This document shows, piece after piece, positions 1-13,503 of a stretch of DNA of 64,000 nt. This DNA comes from Isoetes taiwanensis (lineage: Eukaryota > Streptophyta > Lycopodiopsida > Isoetales > Isoetaceae). The position numbers and the translations under genes were made by a program. Below the pieces are notes generated by a model that did not search any database, had not been told where the DNA came from, and saw only the letters and a list, made by a program, of their open reading frames with translations. Position 1 is the first letter of the stretch, and each line of letters begins with the position of its first letter. The DNA lies in the NCBI GenBank assembly GCA_021234155.1, contig JAJEKV010000027.1, positions 3,780,623-3,844,622 of the forward strand. Reading direction: 5' to 3'.

Positions 1-50
1 GTCCTAATAAGGCTACTTTAACAAATATATCCAGTAAGCTAATGTGATTA

Positions 51-215
51 TTTTTTATCTTTTGAATTTATATTTTTTTTATAACAACCCATTCAATTGT
101 TTTAGGGATATATGGTCTATGGTTCCAGGAATTGTTTTTTTATCTTGAATTTATGTTTTTTTAATAAACCCATTCAATTGTTTTAGGGATATATGGTCTA
201 TGGTTTCGGGAATTG
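51..215. repeat. Two-copy tandem duplication, ~83 bp unit
   Basis: Unit one covers about 51-134 and unit two about 135-215. Both run from a T-rich start through a shared block reading CCCATTCAATTG and then TTTTAGGGATATATGG to GGAATTG. The copies differ by small indels and by CCAGG versus TCGGG near the right end of the unit. No function is suggested. Confidence 0.9.
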
Positions 216-3200
216 TTATTTTTTACATCCATATCAAATCCCCTGGAAACCCCTGCTATTTTGCTACATATTCATATAAAACACCTTAAAAAGTTCATTT
301 AGAAGACCTGAAATATTAAATGCTCTTAATAAAGCAAATCATATCAGCCAAAAGTTGCGAACCTAATCTACAAAATCATGTATAGCAAACTCATGCACAC
401 CATTGCTAACTTTGCTTGAGGTGACAGTAAATTTATGCAAATTGGCTGCAACTAATTTAATCCATTAAAATGAGTGTGGTCCACAAATGTTTTCAATTTT
501 TGTTGTGTGCTTTATAAATCCTCAAAGGCGGACCTAGATAACTTTTGGTGATGTATTACTTTTGGATTTTGAAATCCTATGACTTACTAATGATGTCAAT
601 CAAAAGAGAATGTGATTTAAGACAATTAAACACATCAAAATGAAAGCCAAATACTCACATTATCAGCCTATGACTTTTTAGATTTAGGAAGATCTGAACT
701 TAGGTTGACATGGCCTCGACATATAAGGATAAAATGGAAGACATATAGAGAATCTTGCATGCATCCTACTAGAGATTTATAAGCTTTTTACAAAGAAAGG
801 GGAATAAGTAATCATTCTTAGAATACCCATTTGGATGGAGGTGGAGATAAATAACCCAAGAGAAAATATATGGAATGTCCATAGACATCAAAAGCGTCCG
901 CAATTACTGAAACCATTATTGACATACTTGTGCGATAAGATAAAAAAGGAGCACCATGTAGAGATGGCACCAACATCGGTAATTTTGATCTTTCTGATGC
1001 ACGCAAAGCGTCATAATTTCAATCAAGAACTACGATTCTGCGGTGCAAATTCGTTAAAGTTTAGTACCTTTAAAAGCAGCATGCGCAAGATGCAATGCCA
1101 TTATTTCCAGCGGTCCGTGTAAAACATCAAAATAATGGGGTTGCAAATGAAGTCAATGAATGATCTATTTCCTTAGCGGTAGGTAGCAATTCTGCGGATT
1201 TTGCAAAAAGCTTTAATTGTAGCAAAATCGCTTTTTGATGTAACCAACCAGCTGCGCATCACGTTGAAATAATAAAAGGGTACAATCAATGTATTGTAGT
1301 AACACATGGATATCTAGTACCGTCATTTATTACAAAATTTAATAAATATGGGGCACCTTTTTATTTCTTGCAAAGTTGTTTAAAAGCAGGAATGCGTCAG
1401 CATCACAAAATGTATAATCACTTGCAACAATTGACACATAAAAACTGATTAGTAAAAAAATCAAGTCAGAGATCTCAAAACAAAAGAACATAATAAAAAG
1501 AAAGGATAACCCTAAGTTAAGATCAACCAATTTATGAAGGATTTTCATTTAACAAGCCATTTTTCTCAATGTGAATGTTATGCCAAAATATCTTGACAAA
1601 ATTGCATTTATGAACAGAGCACAGAAACACAAACTTGTAACATGAAAAATCTAGAAGAGGAAATAATCATTGTCTCGGATATTCTTCCACTGAATATATC
1701 TTGCCTGCGTCATGCGATTCGAGAAAAATTGACTTGCTTTGAGTAACGGATGAAAAGACCTAATTGCCCATTTTTAAATGAAAAATTCATGCAGCAAATG
1801 AAGTAATCAAAGAGGCTCCATTATATTACATACATAAGGCAATAACCTTTAAACAGAAATACCTTCTACTCGGGCATTTTTCCTCAAATGTTATTTTTCT
1901 TTATGCAAATCAAGGAGATAGTTATATGGTTCCATTTTAAAATAGGGGTAAGAAGCAAAAATCATTCTCCATTTTTGCCACATCTTAGGTTAGCAGGCTT
2001 TCGTGCAATCCAAAAAACAACGAAAACCTAATAACCAAGGACATAATATATGAACATGTTACATGATAAGAACATGAGAAAATGCTAGAATTTAACCATG
2101 TGCTCTATGTGAATTGCCTTTATATGTTGTCATGTGAGCAAAAGATAGCCATTCCAGGATCCTGTGAAAAAAAAATATATCCATCACCATATCAATGCAT
2201 TTGGAAATTTAACATACCATTCTTACCTATTCCAAACATCTAGTTCTTTGCCAAGAATTGTCTAGAGTTTACCAATTCTCAGATATCCATCTAGAAGTAC
2301 GTTATGAAGTAGATGCCATTGTATTGAAAAGCTTACCAATATGGCAATAATAATAATAATGGCATAATAATATGCTATAACATCGGTCTAGCGATCGCCG
2401 AAATCGTTATGGGCAAAACTTACTAAGCGGTATGTTGCTTTACTTGTTCTTTGCTGTCTTGAGGATGTATCTGACATGTATAATCAACATAGACATGGCT
2501 CGAATAGCTCGAATACATTTCATCAAGCATTATATATGCTATAACAAAATTAGGAATTTGGTGCAAACCAAAGTCGGCTCAATGCTTCACAAAACGTGGC
2601 TTCTATACCGTAATTGGGGACGGATAACGCATCACCCGAAAATCCCAATTTCTAAATCATAGTAAAATGCACATGCTCGATTTTTGGACTGCCGTATTCT
2701 GTCAATAAAAGTCCCTATAAATGTTCTAATTATTTCGTTTGGTATTTGGGGAGGGTATCTCACGCATGGTTTTGCCTAGATTTCGGGGTTGTATTGTATT
2801 CAAAATCGTAGTTGAAGTGCTTACATATTTTTAGTGATTTGAGGAAACTGGCGGCAGTGAAATGAGCATTCCAAAATGGGCTCTGGTCTTTTGGATGGAT
2901 CTCACGGATGAATTTTTATGGGTTGCCCACTGAGGGCAAACTACGTTATAATGGTATGTGGGCATATTCAGAAGTATATGCTGGCATATGCCAGCATATC
3001 TTGCGTTGGTACTAAAAGCGTTTGGCACGCACGTAAATGCCGATCATCCCTCCCTTCCGCTGCCAAGTCGGGGAGTTACGGCGAGTTGAGCATCTACGCC
3101 TTTGTTCTGCTTTGAGCTTGTGGTTGACCATGCTTTGAGCTTAAGCCTTTGTGCATTTAGGTACAGAGTACAGGGTGGAAAGGCGCTTTAACTACCGTGT

Positions 3201-6200
3201 TTATTTTGACGATGGATGTTTTGTCTCATTCGCGAGAAGTTCGTTTGGCCAAGGCATCTTAAGGTTGTTCTCATGATGATGCTGAGCGGGGCCAAGATCC
3301 TTATGCCTTTCGTTTTTCTTACCTCCTATGGGCGGAGGTGTGGTTATAGCGTGAAGATGCGAAGCTCAACGAGTGCATTTGGACAATATTTCAATCATGC
3401 TGTTGCAACGCACATAAAAAGCAGGGACATTAGGAACTTCAAGCATCGTGGCAGCTTCGCATGAGGGGCGCGAGAGGTTCTAAATTTTCGAATTATGATG
3501 CGGGCATCTTCGACACACGGATGGAGTACAAATTTGAGGAAAGCTATCACTTGAAAATTTTCTCACCTATGCAACAAGCTTATATCGGGTTGCCTGTGAT
3601 TCTTTGGTCTTGGTTCTATCACGGCTTTAAGCCTTTAGCATTCTCATGGTTTATAATGGTTTTGTGTCTCATTATTTCCTTTGAGTGCCATTGTGCTAGC
3701 AATGAGTCTGACTAAGTCTTGAACTTGCTTCAAATTGGTAGCCAAACAACCTTGATGACCCAATCCATATCCTATCTCTCTTACTTGCTCCTTTTCTACA
3801 ATCTATGACTAAATGTCTTTCTTGAGTTTTCTTTGGGTTTCTTTGCACAATATGGTATAATGCCATTTTGATGCATTTGGGGCTCTAGTCATCAGATCCA
3901 TATCTGCTTGGTCTCATTTTTAATGGCATGTTGTTCACCGAATTACCATGTCCAATATTTATAAGCACCCCACGTCCCGATTTTACATTACTTGAGAAGC
4001 TTCATGTTTCATTTTGAAAGCTTCCATGATAATTATTTTACTGGGCTTTGAAGTTTGCTAATGCTTGCCAAGCAAGATTTGAATATAAGATGTGACCAAT
4101 ATAGGATAGTCGATATTTACTTACTGATGGGGCTTATTTTCAAATTACATTTGCAAAGCAACCCTCTATTGAGGTCGGCGCACCGCTCAATTCAGCACTG
4201 ATCACGGTATCATTATTATGTCGGTGCTGCCTTTTTACGTGGTATGGACCTTGCAGCGGCATATAGGCAAGCTTTTGCACATAATAGCATGTAATGCCCT
4301 TTCACTTGCTTAAAACGAGCTAGACATCATGAGATCAAGCCTCAAGTTTGCCTTTTCTTTTCTCGCCGATTGTTATGAAGAACATTTCCTTTGGTCTATA
4401 CTAGAGGAACTTTTTTGTTATTTGAGTTCCACTCTGATAATGGCAACCCAAATGAGATTCAAATACAAGGGCTGGCACAAACCGAGCCCGCAGGGGATTT
4501 AGAACCAACTCCGTTTACATCATCAAGCGGCTTTAAGATTTACTCAATGGTAATGGATGCGTATCTTAACTCCGATTGGATCTTTTGTTGGTTAAATTTT
4601 ATTTGGATTAAATTATGTTTCCAATCACCGAGGGCCTAAATAGGTTGCGATGCAGCGATTAGGTAGTAGAGTACACATATGGAGCTTTGGAACGGTAATA
4701 TTTTGGGTTCGCGAAGGCTAAGCGACTCTGAAATAGCTCATTTTATTCATTTAATCGAAAGTAGGGGCTATACTGAGTTTTTGGCTGATGAGAGCGCTCA
4801 TGTGGCTCGGATAATGCATTCCAAGGTTGCAAGTGTAGTATGTCTTTACGTATGCTTTTCTTTGGTGATCTTCAACTGGCAGATAATGCGGATCTTTGAT
4901 GGAAATGAATGCATTAACTTAAATATGAGTAAGGATGCGTGTTTTCTGTCCTTGCGTCCATTGTTATCACCGAGGCGGTACCTAGATTTTGTATGCTTTG
5001 CAAGCATGTGGCTGCACATTACATAGCATGTTGGAGTATTGTAGATTTATTTGTTGTGCGATTCAGGATTTCGAGACAAATGCGGAAAATTATTATATTT
5101 GTTGATCCGTTTTGTTTTCTAGAATTTTTGAGCATCTATAAGCTCTCTTGACACATGGCAAAGTAGGTGCCTTGGATATCTCCTCTATTTATAGTCGTGC
5201 TATTTGAGAACTATTTATAGTACATTTGCTATTTAAGAACCTTATATTTTGACAGAAATTGAAATACATGTAGGTATTGATTTAGCGTTGTGAAATACAG
5301 TTGAGAAATGGTATGGTGGGCAATTTTCATGTCGAGTTTATTCTTATTTCAATGTTTCTTTTATTTAGGGTCTTAATATATATGTTTTTGGAGATTTGGA
5401 GCATCGGTACTACTATTACGTTCTGTTGATACAAGGTTGTAGAAAAGAGGCCATCGTTATTGCGGCTAGCGGTGCTCCTGGAAACCTCCGTAGCTCTGAA
5501 GCCATCTAGCTATTCTTACGCTGGTGGACGCTACAATTTAGCGATTGTACTCTCGGTTTCTAGCGAATTCTGCGTTATCACGAAGTGCAATGGAAGAACA
5601 TGATGTCTCAATTTCATCTTATTTATTTGCGAAATCCAGTTCCTTGGTAATTTTTTAAATTTATTGTCACTGTCTAGTTCATAGTTGACAGCAAATCATA
5701 CAATTTTCTGACCAATTGTTTCTATTTTCTATATTTGTAGGAAGGCCCATAATATACCGCGTATTATTTGGGCGTTAAGGGTTGTGATTTTTCTGCGGGG
5801 AACAAGTGATGGTAGAACATCACGAGGAATTAAATGCGTTGAAATTCATGACTTCCATTTCTTTGTAACACCTTCATACTTTTACTTGGTATGTCACGAG
5901 ATATTCATGCCATCTCATGTTAAAAGGGGTCCTAGTAGCGTTGCAAACTTAAGTGAGAGCTCATGCGAGATTGATGCCAAGGTCACATGCTTCGGATCTT
6001 GTCTTGCATGGATTTGTTTGTTGATCTTAGCGAATGGGCTTTTGGGTTTTGCACCTCATTTAAGCAGTGCTTGATACGGCGGCATCGATATCATTTAAAC
6101 TTGATTTCCTAAGAGGCATCGTGCTCCGGATGCTATTATCTCGCTGTGCTCTACGTAATTACAGTGCGTACATTTGGGGTATTGATGACAAAGTTGGGGG

Positions 6201-7052
6201 GTGGCTAAAAGCTTGAATCTTGGGGCATTGACAAGTAATGCGGGGATTGAGAGAATTTTGGCTTGAGCAGGAGGAACAAAACATAGGCTAGAATTTGGGA
6301 AGCACATTTCAAGGTTTGGCCCCTTTTTGGAATATCTTTCCAATTTCTCAAGACCATGAAAATTGTGAAGATGAGATAAACTTAAGAGATATGAGGCAGG
6401 TCGAGCTTGTCAAAAATCTGGCCCGATTGCTAAGCGTGTAGGATTGAATAATTTTGTGGTACGGGAACAAAACTTTGAGGCTTAATTTGGAAGCATTGCT
6501 AAGGTAAGGTAATAAAAGGTTGTCTAGAACTATCTGATTCTAACATGGTGGAATTTCACAATGAGTGATAAGATGTGAAACAATGCATAAAGGTATATAT
6601 ATAATGAATGATGAATATGATTTGAAAAACAATTATATGAAACACTACCACTTAAAAGCGTTCTGTTTTACACGCAGAACAGCTGCCCACTTCATGAAGG
6701 CAGTTAGCCTTGGGCGGAAGCATTTGCAGGAACATGCATATCCATAACAACAATGATGACAGCGGCTAGGAAAAGATTTTAGTTATTGAGATGGCGTGCA
6801 CCACTAGGGCACCAATTCCTAGGATGCCAAGGCATATTTACGGACAATAGTATGATTGACACAGATGAACAATCTACTACCAGAGTACTTTGAAGCATTT
6901 GATTATTGCTTCAAGTACTTCAAAACAAATTTAGATATAGTTAATGCCATTTCGTTGCAGGAAAACAAGAACTACGTACGTGCGATTTAAACTGCATCTT
7001 ATGCCAAAAGTTTAAGCTGGCTTGAGTACCTCTTTTAGCCGCTACCTTTGGC

Positions 7053-7094
7053 TCCATCCATCCATCCATCCATCCATCCATCCATCCATCCATC
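7053..7094. repeat. CATC microsatellite
   Basis: About ten perfect copies of a tetranucleotide (TCCA/CATC register). The short open frame across it only encodes a Ser-Ile-His-Pro repeat and is not treated as a gene. Confidence 0.97.
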
Positions 7095-8387
7095 ACGGAA
7101 GCGAAGGTTGGTTGGCTTTGAGGGTATAAGCTTTCCTTGTGGTCTTCACGGATCTATGCGGCTATATTATATTTACCCTCATCCATGTGGGTTTTGTGGC
7201 ATATTCAAGTATATGTGGAGTATATGCTCTGAAAACATGACTTTAGTGTGATTTAAGCCATTTCACTCGGGTCCGCGGAGGGCAACCCCTCCATCTTGGC
7301 TTCTTGTTTTGCTTTGGTTTGTATGCATGGTACAGGAGAAATGGAAGGATAAGGGGGTGGTGTGGCCTGCCACTTTGGCTCGGATTGGGGTATTCTTGTG
7401 AGCAAATTTGCTTAAGCGGAATTGACAAGCGAGAAATTAAGCTTAGCATTTACATTTGCGGAAAAAGTTACTTGAGGTGAAATTACTTAACTATACTTGG
7501 CGTATTAAATAGAGAAGCTGTAAGCGGAGGGAGGTCGAGGATCTCGGCGGGGTTTTGGTTCTTAGTTAGACTTTGGTGGGAAATGGAAGATTAGGGGCTC
7601 CTTTTAATGATTTCGCGGCCCAACTAGTATGATAAAGCAAGGCAATTTGAATGCGGCCATTTGATTTTTCCTCATTTACGTTAACCTTTCCTTGTTGTTT
7701 TCTTCACCTGAAGTAGGATTGTGCTGATTTGAAAGCTGGATTGATAGCGAATTTCATAGGCGGGATTCTTGAAAATATTTGCAAGGATTTGATAAGCCGA
7801 ATTTTATAAAACTGGGATCTTGAAAGAATATTCCCTTGTGAAAGGGAATTTCCTGGGTAAACAGCGATCAATTTCGAGCAGGGCACACGCGCGATAGTCA
7901 ATTTTGGGGAGCGGAAAAGGCACCGCAGGCAGACAGGGGTTTCGCAGGCAGGGGTTTCGGCAGGCAGGCAGGGTTTTCTGAATGATAGTGCATAGACTTG
8001 GAGCAGAGATTGGAGACTTGGTGAAGGCGTTGCCGGAGTAGCCGGATTTGAGGCAGAGATTGGCTTCGAATCTTATGGCTCCGGCTGCAATCGATGCCAG
8101 CAGAGTTTCAGCAGGGGCTTCGGCAGGCACGCTTCTGAATGATTCAGGATTCATAGTTCCGTGGCCATAGCTGGAGTTTCTTAGGAAATTAACTTTAAAA
8201 AAAAACCAGAAAACTTTTTGGAATTAGCCCCCTCATCCCTGGGTTTGCAGGCAACCCTGAAGAAATTCGACCCGCTCAAGCCTCTAGTGGGATGGGAAAG
8301 GTTTTGAGGAATGGAACTGCGTGTACTTATCTAAAGGTGGAGCCTTATTAGAGGTCATAAATATGAAGCCTTTTCGTCAGGGTTTGG

Positions 8388-8396
8388 TTAGGGTTT
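8388..8396 (+). promoter_or_regulatory. Telo-box-like motif upstream of HAD gene
   Basis: The word TTAGGGTTT (reverse complement AAACCCTAA) lies about 45 bp before the start codon of the HAD-like gene. Telo-boxes are common in plant promoters and first introns of housekeeping genes. A possible TATA-like stretch (CATAAATA) lies at about 8,356. Motif match only; promoter activity is inferred. Confidence 0.4.
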
Positions 8397-8438
8397 ATAG
8401 CTTTTTCCGTTCGCGATAACTAAAGCAGATCAGAAGAG

Positions 8439-9041
8439 ATGAAGGCGATCAGAGCGCTCCGGGGGGTGATTTTCGACTTAGATGGCACGCTACGAATTCC
8501 ACCATCCCTGGACCTGGATGCGCTGCGCAAAAAAGTGCTCACAAATCAAGAGCTTCTTACCAGGGAGCAGTTGGAGCAGACATGTCAATCCATCAAGATT
8601 GCTGAGAGTCAAAGGCGGGGTTGCAAATCTGCGATTTTAGGAGCGAAGCAGGTATGTGAATTCTTAGACTCCATTCCATTGCACCGCGGAATGGTGACTT
8701 TGAGCAGTAAGGATGAAGCTGAGCGATTTCAGGCTGAACTCCATACCGCATTCTCCCCAATACTTGGCAAAGAATACCCTTCTTTGAAGCCATCTCCGGA
8801 ACCGCTTTTGCATGTCTGCAAGCAATGGGGTGTGAAGCCTGAAGAGGTTCTAATGGTGGGAGATATGCCTAGGTATGACATTGTTTCTGGTAACCTTGCT
8901 GGGGCATTGACATGTCTTGTGGACCCTCTCTATCGCTATAAGGACGTTGATAAGCTACCACTACAACATCGTCCCACCTTCAGGGTACAGTCCTTGCTCG
9001 AGCTCTTGCAGTTGATTCAAACGCACTTCCACACTAAATAG
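8439..9041 (+). CDS. HAD-like hydrolase (AT2G33255-like), intronless
   Basis: This 200-residue protein is a complete haloacid dehalogenase superfamily member. Motif I is FDLDGTL (residues 12-18; nucleophile Asp13 and acid/base Asp15), motif II is the LSS at 87-89, motif III is the Lys of KPSPEP near 120, and motif IV is GDMPRYD near 141-147. Residues after motif I form a short helical cap. The frame opens at an ATG with purines around it (GAGATGAAG) and closes with TAG. The pattern of conserved blocks (FSPILGKE, KPSPEPLLH, VLMVGD, AGALTCLVD) resembles the plant family typified by Arabidopsis AT2G33255, which I recall as somewhat longer with an organellar N-terminal extension; here none is seen. 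HAD enzymes usually cleave phosphate from small metabolites or proteins; the substrate is unknown. No introns are evident, which could reflect compact structure or retrocopy origin. It is the only clear host gene in the window. Confidence 0.9.
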   Translation: MKAIRALRGVIFDLDGTLRIPPSLDLDALRKKVLTNQELLTREQLEQTCQSIKIAESQRRGCKSAILGAKQVCEFLDSIPLHRGMVTLSSKDEAERFQAELHTAFSPILGKEYPSLKPSPEPLLHVCKQWGVKPEEVLMVGDMPRYDIVSGNLAGALTCLVDPLYRYKDVDKLPLQHRPTFRVQSLLELLQLIQTHFHTK

Positions 9042-9044
9042 AAT

Positions 9045-9067
9045 AGATAGATAGATAGATAGATAGT
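9045..9067. repeat. GATA microsatellite in 3' UTR
   Basis: About six GATA/ATAG units starting right after the stop codon of the HAD-like gene, so it would lie at the start of its 3' UTR. Confidence 0.95.
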
Positions 9068-9175
9068 ATTTTTACGTCATGCCACTTCAAGAAAGATAAG
9101 CATGCGATGAAAGCTATAAATGAAGAAAGTTTATTTTATCAAGCTTCGTACCCAGCTCGTAGCCAGCTCAATTTG

Positions 9176-9181
9176 AATAAA
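9176..9181 (+). terminator. Candidate polyadenylation signal
   Basis: An AATAAA hexamer 135 bp after the HAD stop codon, followed by T-rich sequence. It is the first canonical hexamer downstream, but plant signals are degenerate, so its use is uncertain. Confidence 0.4.
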
Positions 9182-12100
9182 CGTAAGTTAGCGATTTCAA
9201 CTTATATCATTTACTGTATATAGGTTATTTGTTTAGTGGAAGGAAAATAAAATTATTTGAATCTTTTTTTCTGGCAGGTGGAAAACTTTTTGGATTTTTT
9301 CCTTATGTTAGTTTTTTAAGGTTTTGGGTTTTCCGTGATAGAAAAAGTTTGCTGATTTCCAAAAATTGCAAAGGCTTCTTTCTATGGTTTTAAATGGGGA
9401 CATGTCCGCTTGCTTTTCTCTGTACTTCAACACCTCTCTGATAATCTGAGATGGTGGCTTAAAATTCCCCTTTCAGCTATGTGAGGATGCATAGGAACCC
9501 GACATGCATGCCACGATTCTTGAATTGCTTTAATGGAATTTTTTAGACCCCGGTAGCAAATACATCTGCCCTGTATCTTCTTTTTCAGACCTATCTTCTT
9601 CCTTTGTCGTGTCCGGCCGGCCATTCCTCACAGACGAAGTATGATTCTGAAAAAAATGTTCATGTCCTATGTAGCATGCAAAAGATGGACATTATACAGC
9701 TTTTATGTCAGGTATTGTTTGCTCTGCAGCATTTATAGAGAAGAAAGAAGGTGCATTTGGGGATCAGATAAGGTAAGATAAGGTAAGATGGACGATGGTG
9801 AGTTCAATCTGTAATTGTTCAAATATACGTACTTTACAAACACTACAATCCCACTTTTTTGTTGTTGTTGAAACATCTCTAGGCTAATTCATCTGCTGCT
9901 TAATAACAGGTCCTCCTGTCCAAGTCAGAGTCTCCAAGGAAGAAGCCAGGCTAAAGCATTCTTCAAGCCTTGGATTAATGTTCTTAGTTTCTTTGCAGCA
10001 CAATCTTGCACAATTCATGTGTACCAACACACACAACGTAAGGGTTTTGTGTGCTTTGAAAATAATACAGTTGCTTTTCTTTTTTCAAAAATCTCATTCC
10101 CAAAGATCAATGTTATCATAAAGATCTAGACATTCCTTTGTTTGAATAATCTTTGAATGCATGTCTCTCATTTCCTGAAGATAATGTGAAGAGATCTGAA
10201 TCATTTTTATTCGGTATGATTCTTTGAAATTGCATTGCTTTTGAATGATTACAGCAGCGTCATTGTACTAATTGTGCAACTGATTGCAGGTGAGCAAGAT
10301 TTGTAAGATCCACTGATGATGCTTAGATTAATTTCAATCAAATCCCAGAAAAGCATGAGGTTTCTGTTAATATTCATTTGCTTAACATGGTCATTGAACA
10401 CTATTATATCATTGTCACACTCTTGTTTAGGTTGAACCGTGCCATCATGCCCACAAATGATTATAGTTCTTGAATTAAGATGGCAAGTGGTATGATTGAG
10501 GTTTCAGTAATTTTATCTGCCATTTTTATTTCCTGCAAGTGGTATTAAGTTATCAAGGTTTCATTTTCTGCGGAGGCATCTCATATCGTTGATGCTAATA
10601 TTTGCATTACTTTTGCTTAACAGATTTGGGTTGAGGTTCTTGCAATTCCTCACTTCAATTACCCTCTCTGTTGCAAAAATTGCTCCTGCACTCTAAAATT
10701 GAAGCATATGGTTTAATTTTCTGCTGCTGCAGAACAGGGCCATACACATGGTTCATTGTTCATACTGCCCACATAGTAGGATTACCTAGAATCCTACCTA
10801 GCTTGCAGCAGACAAGAAAGTAACCTTTGCATAAGTAAGGATTTGTGGCCAATTCAGGATTATCCTTGAAAATCTTACCATTGCACTATATGGTTCCATT
10901 AGCATGATCACAAGATGGCACATCTTGATGAAAGACACATCAGTTATGACATATCTGAGTAGACGTGAGGGAGATCATGCTGAAGGGCATTACATCAGGA
11001 CTATAGTTTTGGTAGCAAAGTGGATTACATCAGGTGTCAATACTCTGTTGCAGGTTTTTAGAGCATGGTCACACTACGCTTATTGAAAATTTTCAATTTC
11101 ATATCAAGGTACGTCTAAAAAATTGAAGAATTACATTGAATTTACATTGGATGTACAAAAATTCATATCCAGATACATTTAAAGAGTCCTATAGGTTATA
11201 TGACTTTTTGAGTATGAAAGGGATTCTTGCAAATACTTACACAAAGTATCTCAAAATATGCTAGAGGAAAAGACCATAAGCTTAGTTCTCACATTTTTCT
11301 GTCCATGTATCAAGAATAAGTGTCAATCTTATAGATGACACTAGCCTACTTCGGCAAAACTACAATGGGGGCTCAAATATGAACGGGAGCTCAAATATGC
11401 TAGCAGAAAAGATCTCACATTTTCCTGTTCTCGAAATGAGTCGTATAGTTGATAGTTAGCCTGCTATCAGCAAAACCAATGGGAGTAGTGGGATTCTGAA
11501 TTCTTTTTGAGTTTCACTGCTGGAAAATGAGGCGTGTCTTTGTCATCTCTCCATACCTTAAGCTTGGGATGCCGATAAGATGCTATTTGCAGCAAACCAA
11601 TAGTTTACATGTTTATAGGGACGTGGATTATAGTAACACTTGACAAACATAATTGCTCTTCAACTTTAATGATTCAAAAAGTCGCTGTCATTAGTTCATA
11701 ATTGTTGCTATAAATGGTTCTATAGATGGGAGTTGGACATGACGGAGATCCCTTAGCATTGGGCTTCCATATTATCATAGATTACACATTGTGGTATATG
11801 CAACGAACGCTCATCGTATGATTTAGCCTTATTTGCAATTTTATCATATCTTACCTATGTATTATTTTGATGTGGTTGCACCATAGATAGAACTTAATGC
11901 TTCCACGGTAGACCTTAGACTAAAACAAGTTTCATTCAAGTGAAAACATAAACAATCATAAACAATAAAAAAATGTAGTATGATGGGGTCTTACCTTTAC
12001 AGTCTCACCTTTACACGTGTGGATATGTGACAAGCCAAATAAATGCATCCATTGATATCTACAAATATCTCTTTTTTCCATTGTGTTAGTCTGCAATTTG

Positions 12101-12920
12101 AAGCCACTGCATTGTGAAAGCCAACACATGCATGGACTATGTTATTCACGGGGAGCAGGGGCGTCAAAGGCGTATTTGCCAGCTGCGGCGGTCGGCGGCG
12201 TGAGCGCGAGAGTGAAATTTGGCTACGCCCGAAGCCCTACGAGGCGTGATGAGGCACTCCGTGGATGCGGGGCGTAATACACTCGAGGCCAAGATTCACG
12301 AACAATAGATCTTAGGATTAGATCACGGTGCTACGGTCTGGTGGTTGCAAATGCGTGGATGGACCAAAACCCATTTGCATCATTATATTTTCTGCCTCTA
12401 TTTCCAGCATTTTTAATGGTCCCTCTGTTTTTAGATCATTGGTTGCATTTCCCTCTGCTTAAGATGGTGGAGGAGATGCTTGAACTCACAATGGCTAGCT
12501 CGTGGTATGAGAAAATAATATCTTTTCTTGGCCAGACAAAGCGATTTACTTGTGGGAGGGCAGAGATATAGGCGTGAAGAATTGTGTCATAAATTTTAGG
12601 TAAAAATCTGATAATCTTGGCTTTGGCGGGTGTGTAATGATATGTGTTCATTACTAAGAGCAAAAAGAGTTATGTAGAAGGGTTGAAATTTGCCAGCCCA
12701 ATGTGGATCATCTTTGTGCATTGTTCCTTCCATTCCTCTCACATATAACTAGGCATTGTACATATGGCTACATAGAACTGTATTTATGCCCCGCAACGCC
12801 GGACACCCGTTACTAGTTCTATATCTAATTGGATACTACATATACGTGACACCAGTTAAACATAAAAATAGAACTTTACATGAACGCGTTCTAAATTTTA
12901 AAACTTGCTTATTTGATACC
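9182..12920. other. Non-coding stretch right of HAD gene
   Basis: No reading frame here has a recognisable domain. Up to about 11,850 the base composition matches the HAD neighbourhood, with ordinary CAG/CTG frequency and many T-rich and pyrimidine-AG words that could be introns or UTR of an unrecognised transcript. A short AGATAAGGTA repeat lies near 9,765-9,790. From about 11,900 the GCG-rich texture seen elsewhere in the repeats returns, including a GC-rich patch at 12,140-12,290. Confidence 0.4.
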
Positions 12921-12925
12921 AATTA

Positions 12926-13097
12926 ACGAGAACTGGTGATGTTGTATATCTTGGTATTGATACTAATTAACGAGAATTGGTGATGTTGTAGTATATCAAC
13001 ATTCTTTTTAATCAATCACTTCATCAGGTCTTTGACGAGAATTGGTGATGTTGTATATCGACATTCTTTTTAATCAATCACTTCATCGGGTCTTTTT
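12926..13097. repeat. Tandem repeat, ~65 bp unit
   Basis: Two full units (12,970-13,034 and 13,035-13,097) share ACGAGAATTGGTGATG and then ATTCTTTTTAATCAATCAC. A partial unit starts at about 12,926. The full copies differ by TCAAC versus TCGAC and TCAGG versus TCGGG. Confidence 0.85.
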
Positions 13098-13503
13098 CTA
13101 TATAGTCATTTTCTATACAATTAGGAACATCAATATGCATGGATAGACCATTAAATGAAATAGTAATCGTAGCACATAAATATGCATTGCCAACAACTAT
13201 ATTAAATGTCGCACTATATTTAATTCCAACTATCCAACATATCAACACGTAGGGAAATACAAGAATCTGCAATGGAGATCAAAATTGCAGTTTATTTTTG
13301 GAATTCTATTGTTTCTAAGTCTCTATGTCCAAGTTCTAATGCTCAATGTGGCAATCTCATAGTCGCGTGCTAGGATATTAATAGTGATCCATAGCTGCTT
13401 GCTCCCTTAAGTACTTGTTTATGCTTATTTGCCAAAACAAGTGAAATTTACGTGCAATTGTGTCAAATATATATACGTTATTATGATCTGATGATGAAAA
13501 GCT

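Larger units (their letters stand above)
1..8160. other. AT-rich intergenic region, no gene recognised
   Basis: I read both strands and find only short unrelated open frames with no recognisable motif. The stretch holds the tandem duplication at 51-215 and the CATC microsatellite at 7,053-7,094, listed separately. GCG-containing words such as AGCGG are frequent while CAG and CTG seem scarce, as in the older repeats further right. It may be highly decayed or error-rich transposon sequence. Near the right end (7,910-8,150) there are partly duplicated GGCAG-rich segments just upstream of the HAD gene. Confidence 0.5.

Noticed and set aside
7048..7251. Open frame across the CATC repeat
   Set aside because: The frame exists only because the microsatellite has no stop; no domain beyond it.
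12083..12277. GC-rich patch with a 64-residue frame near 12,140-12,290
   Set aside because: Considered as an exon or rRNA-like fragment, but it has no recognisable motif and lies in GCG-rich, possibly error-prone sequence.
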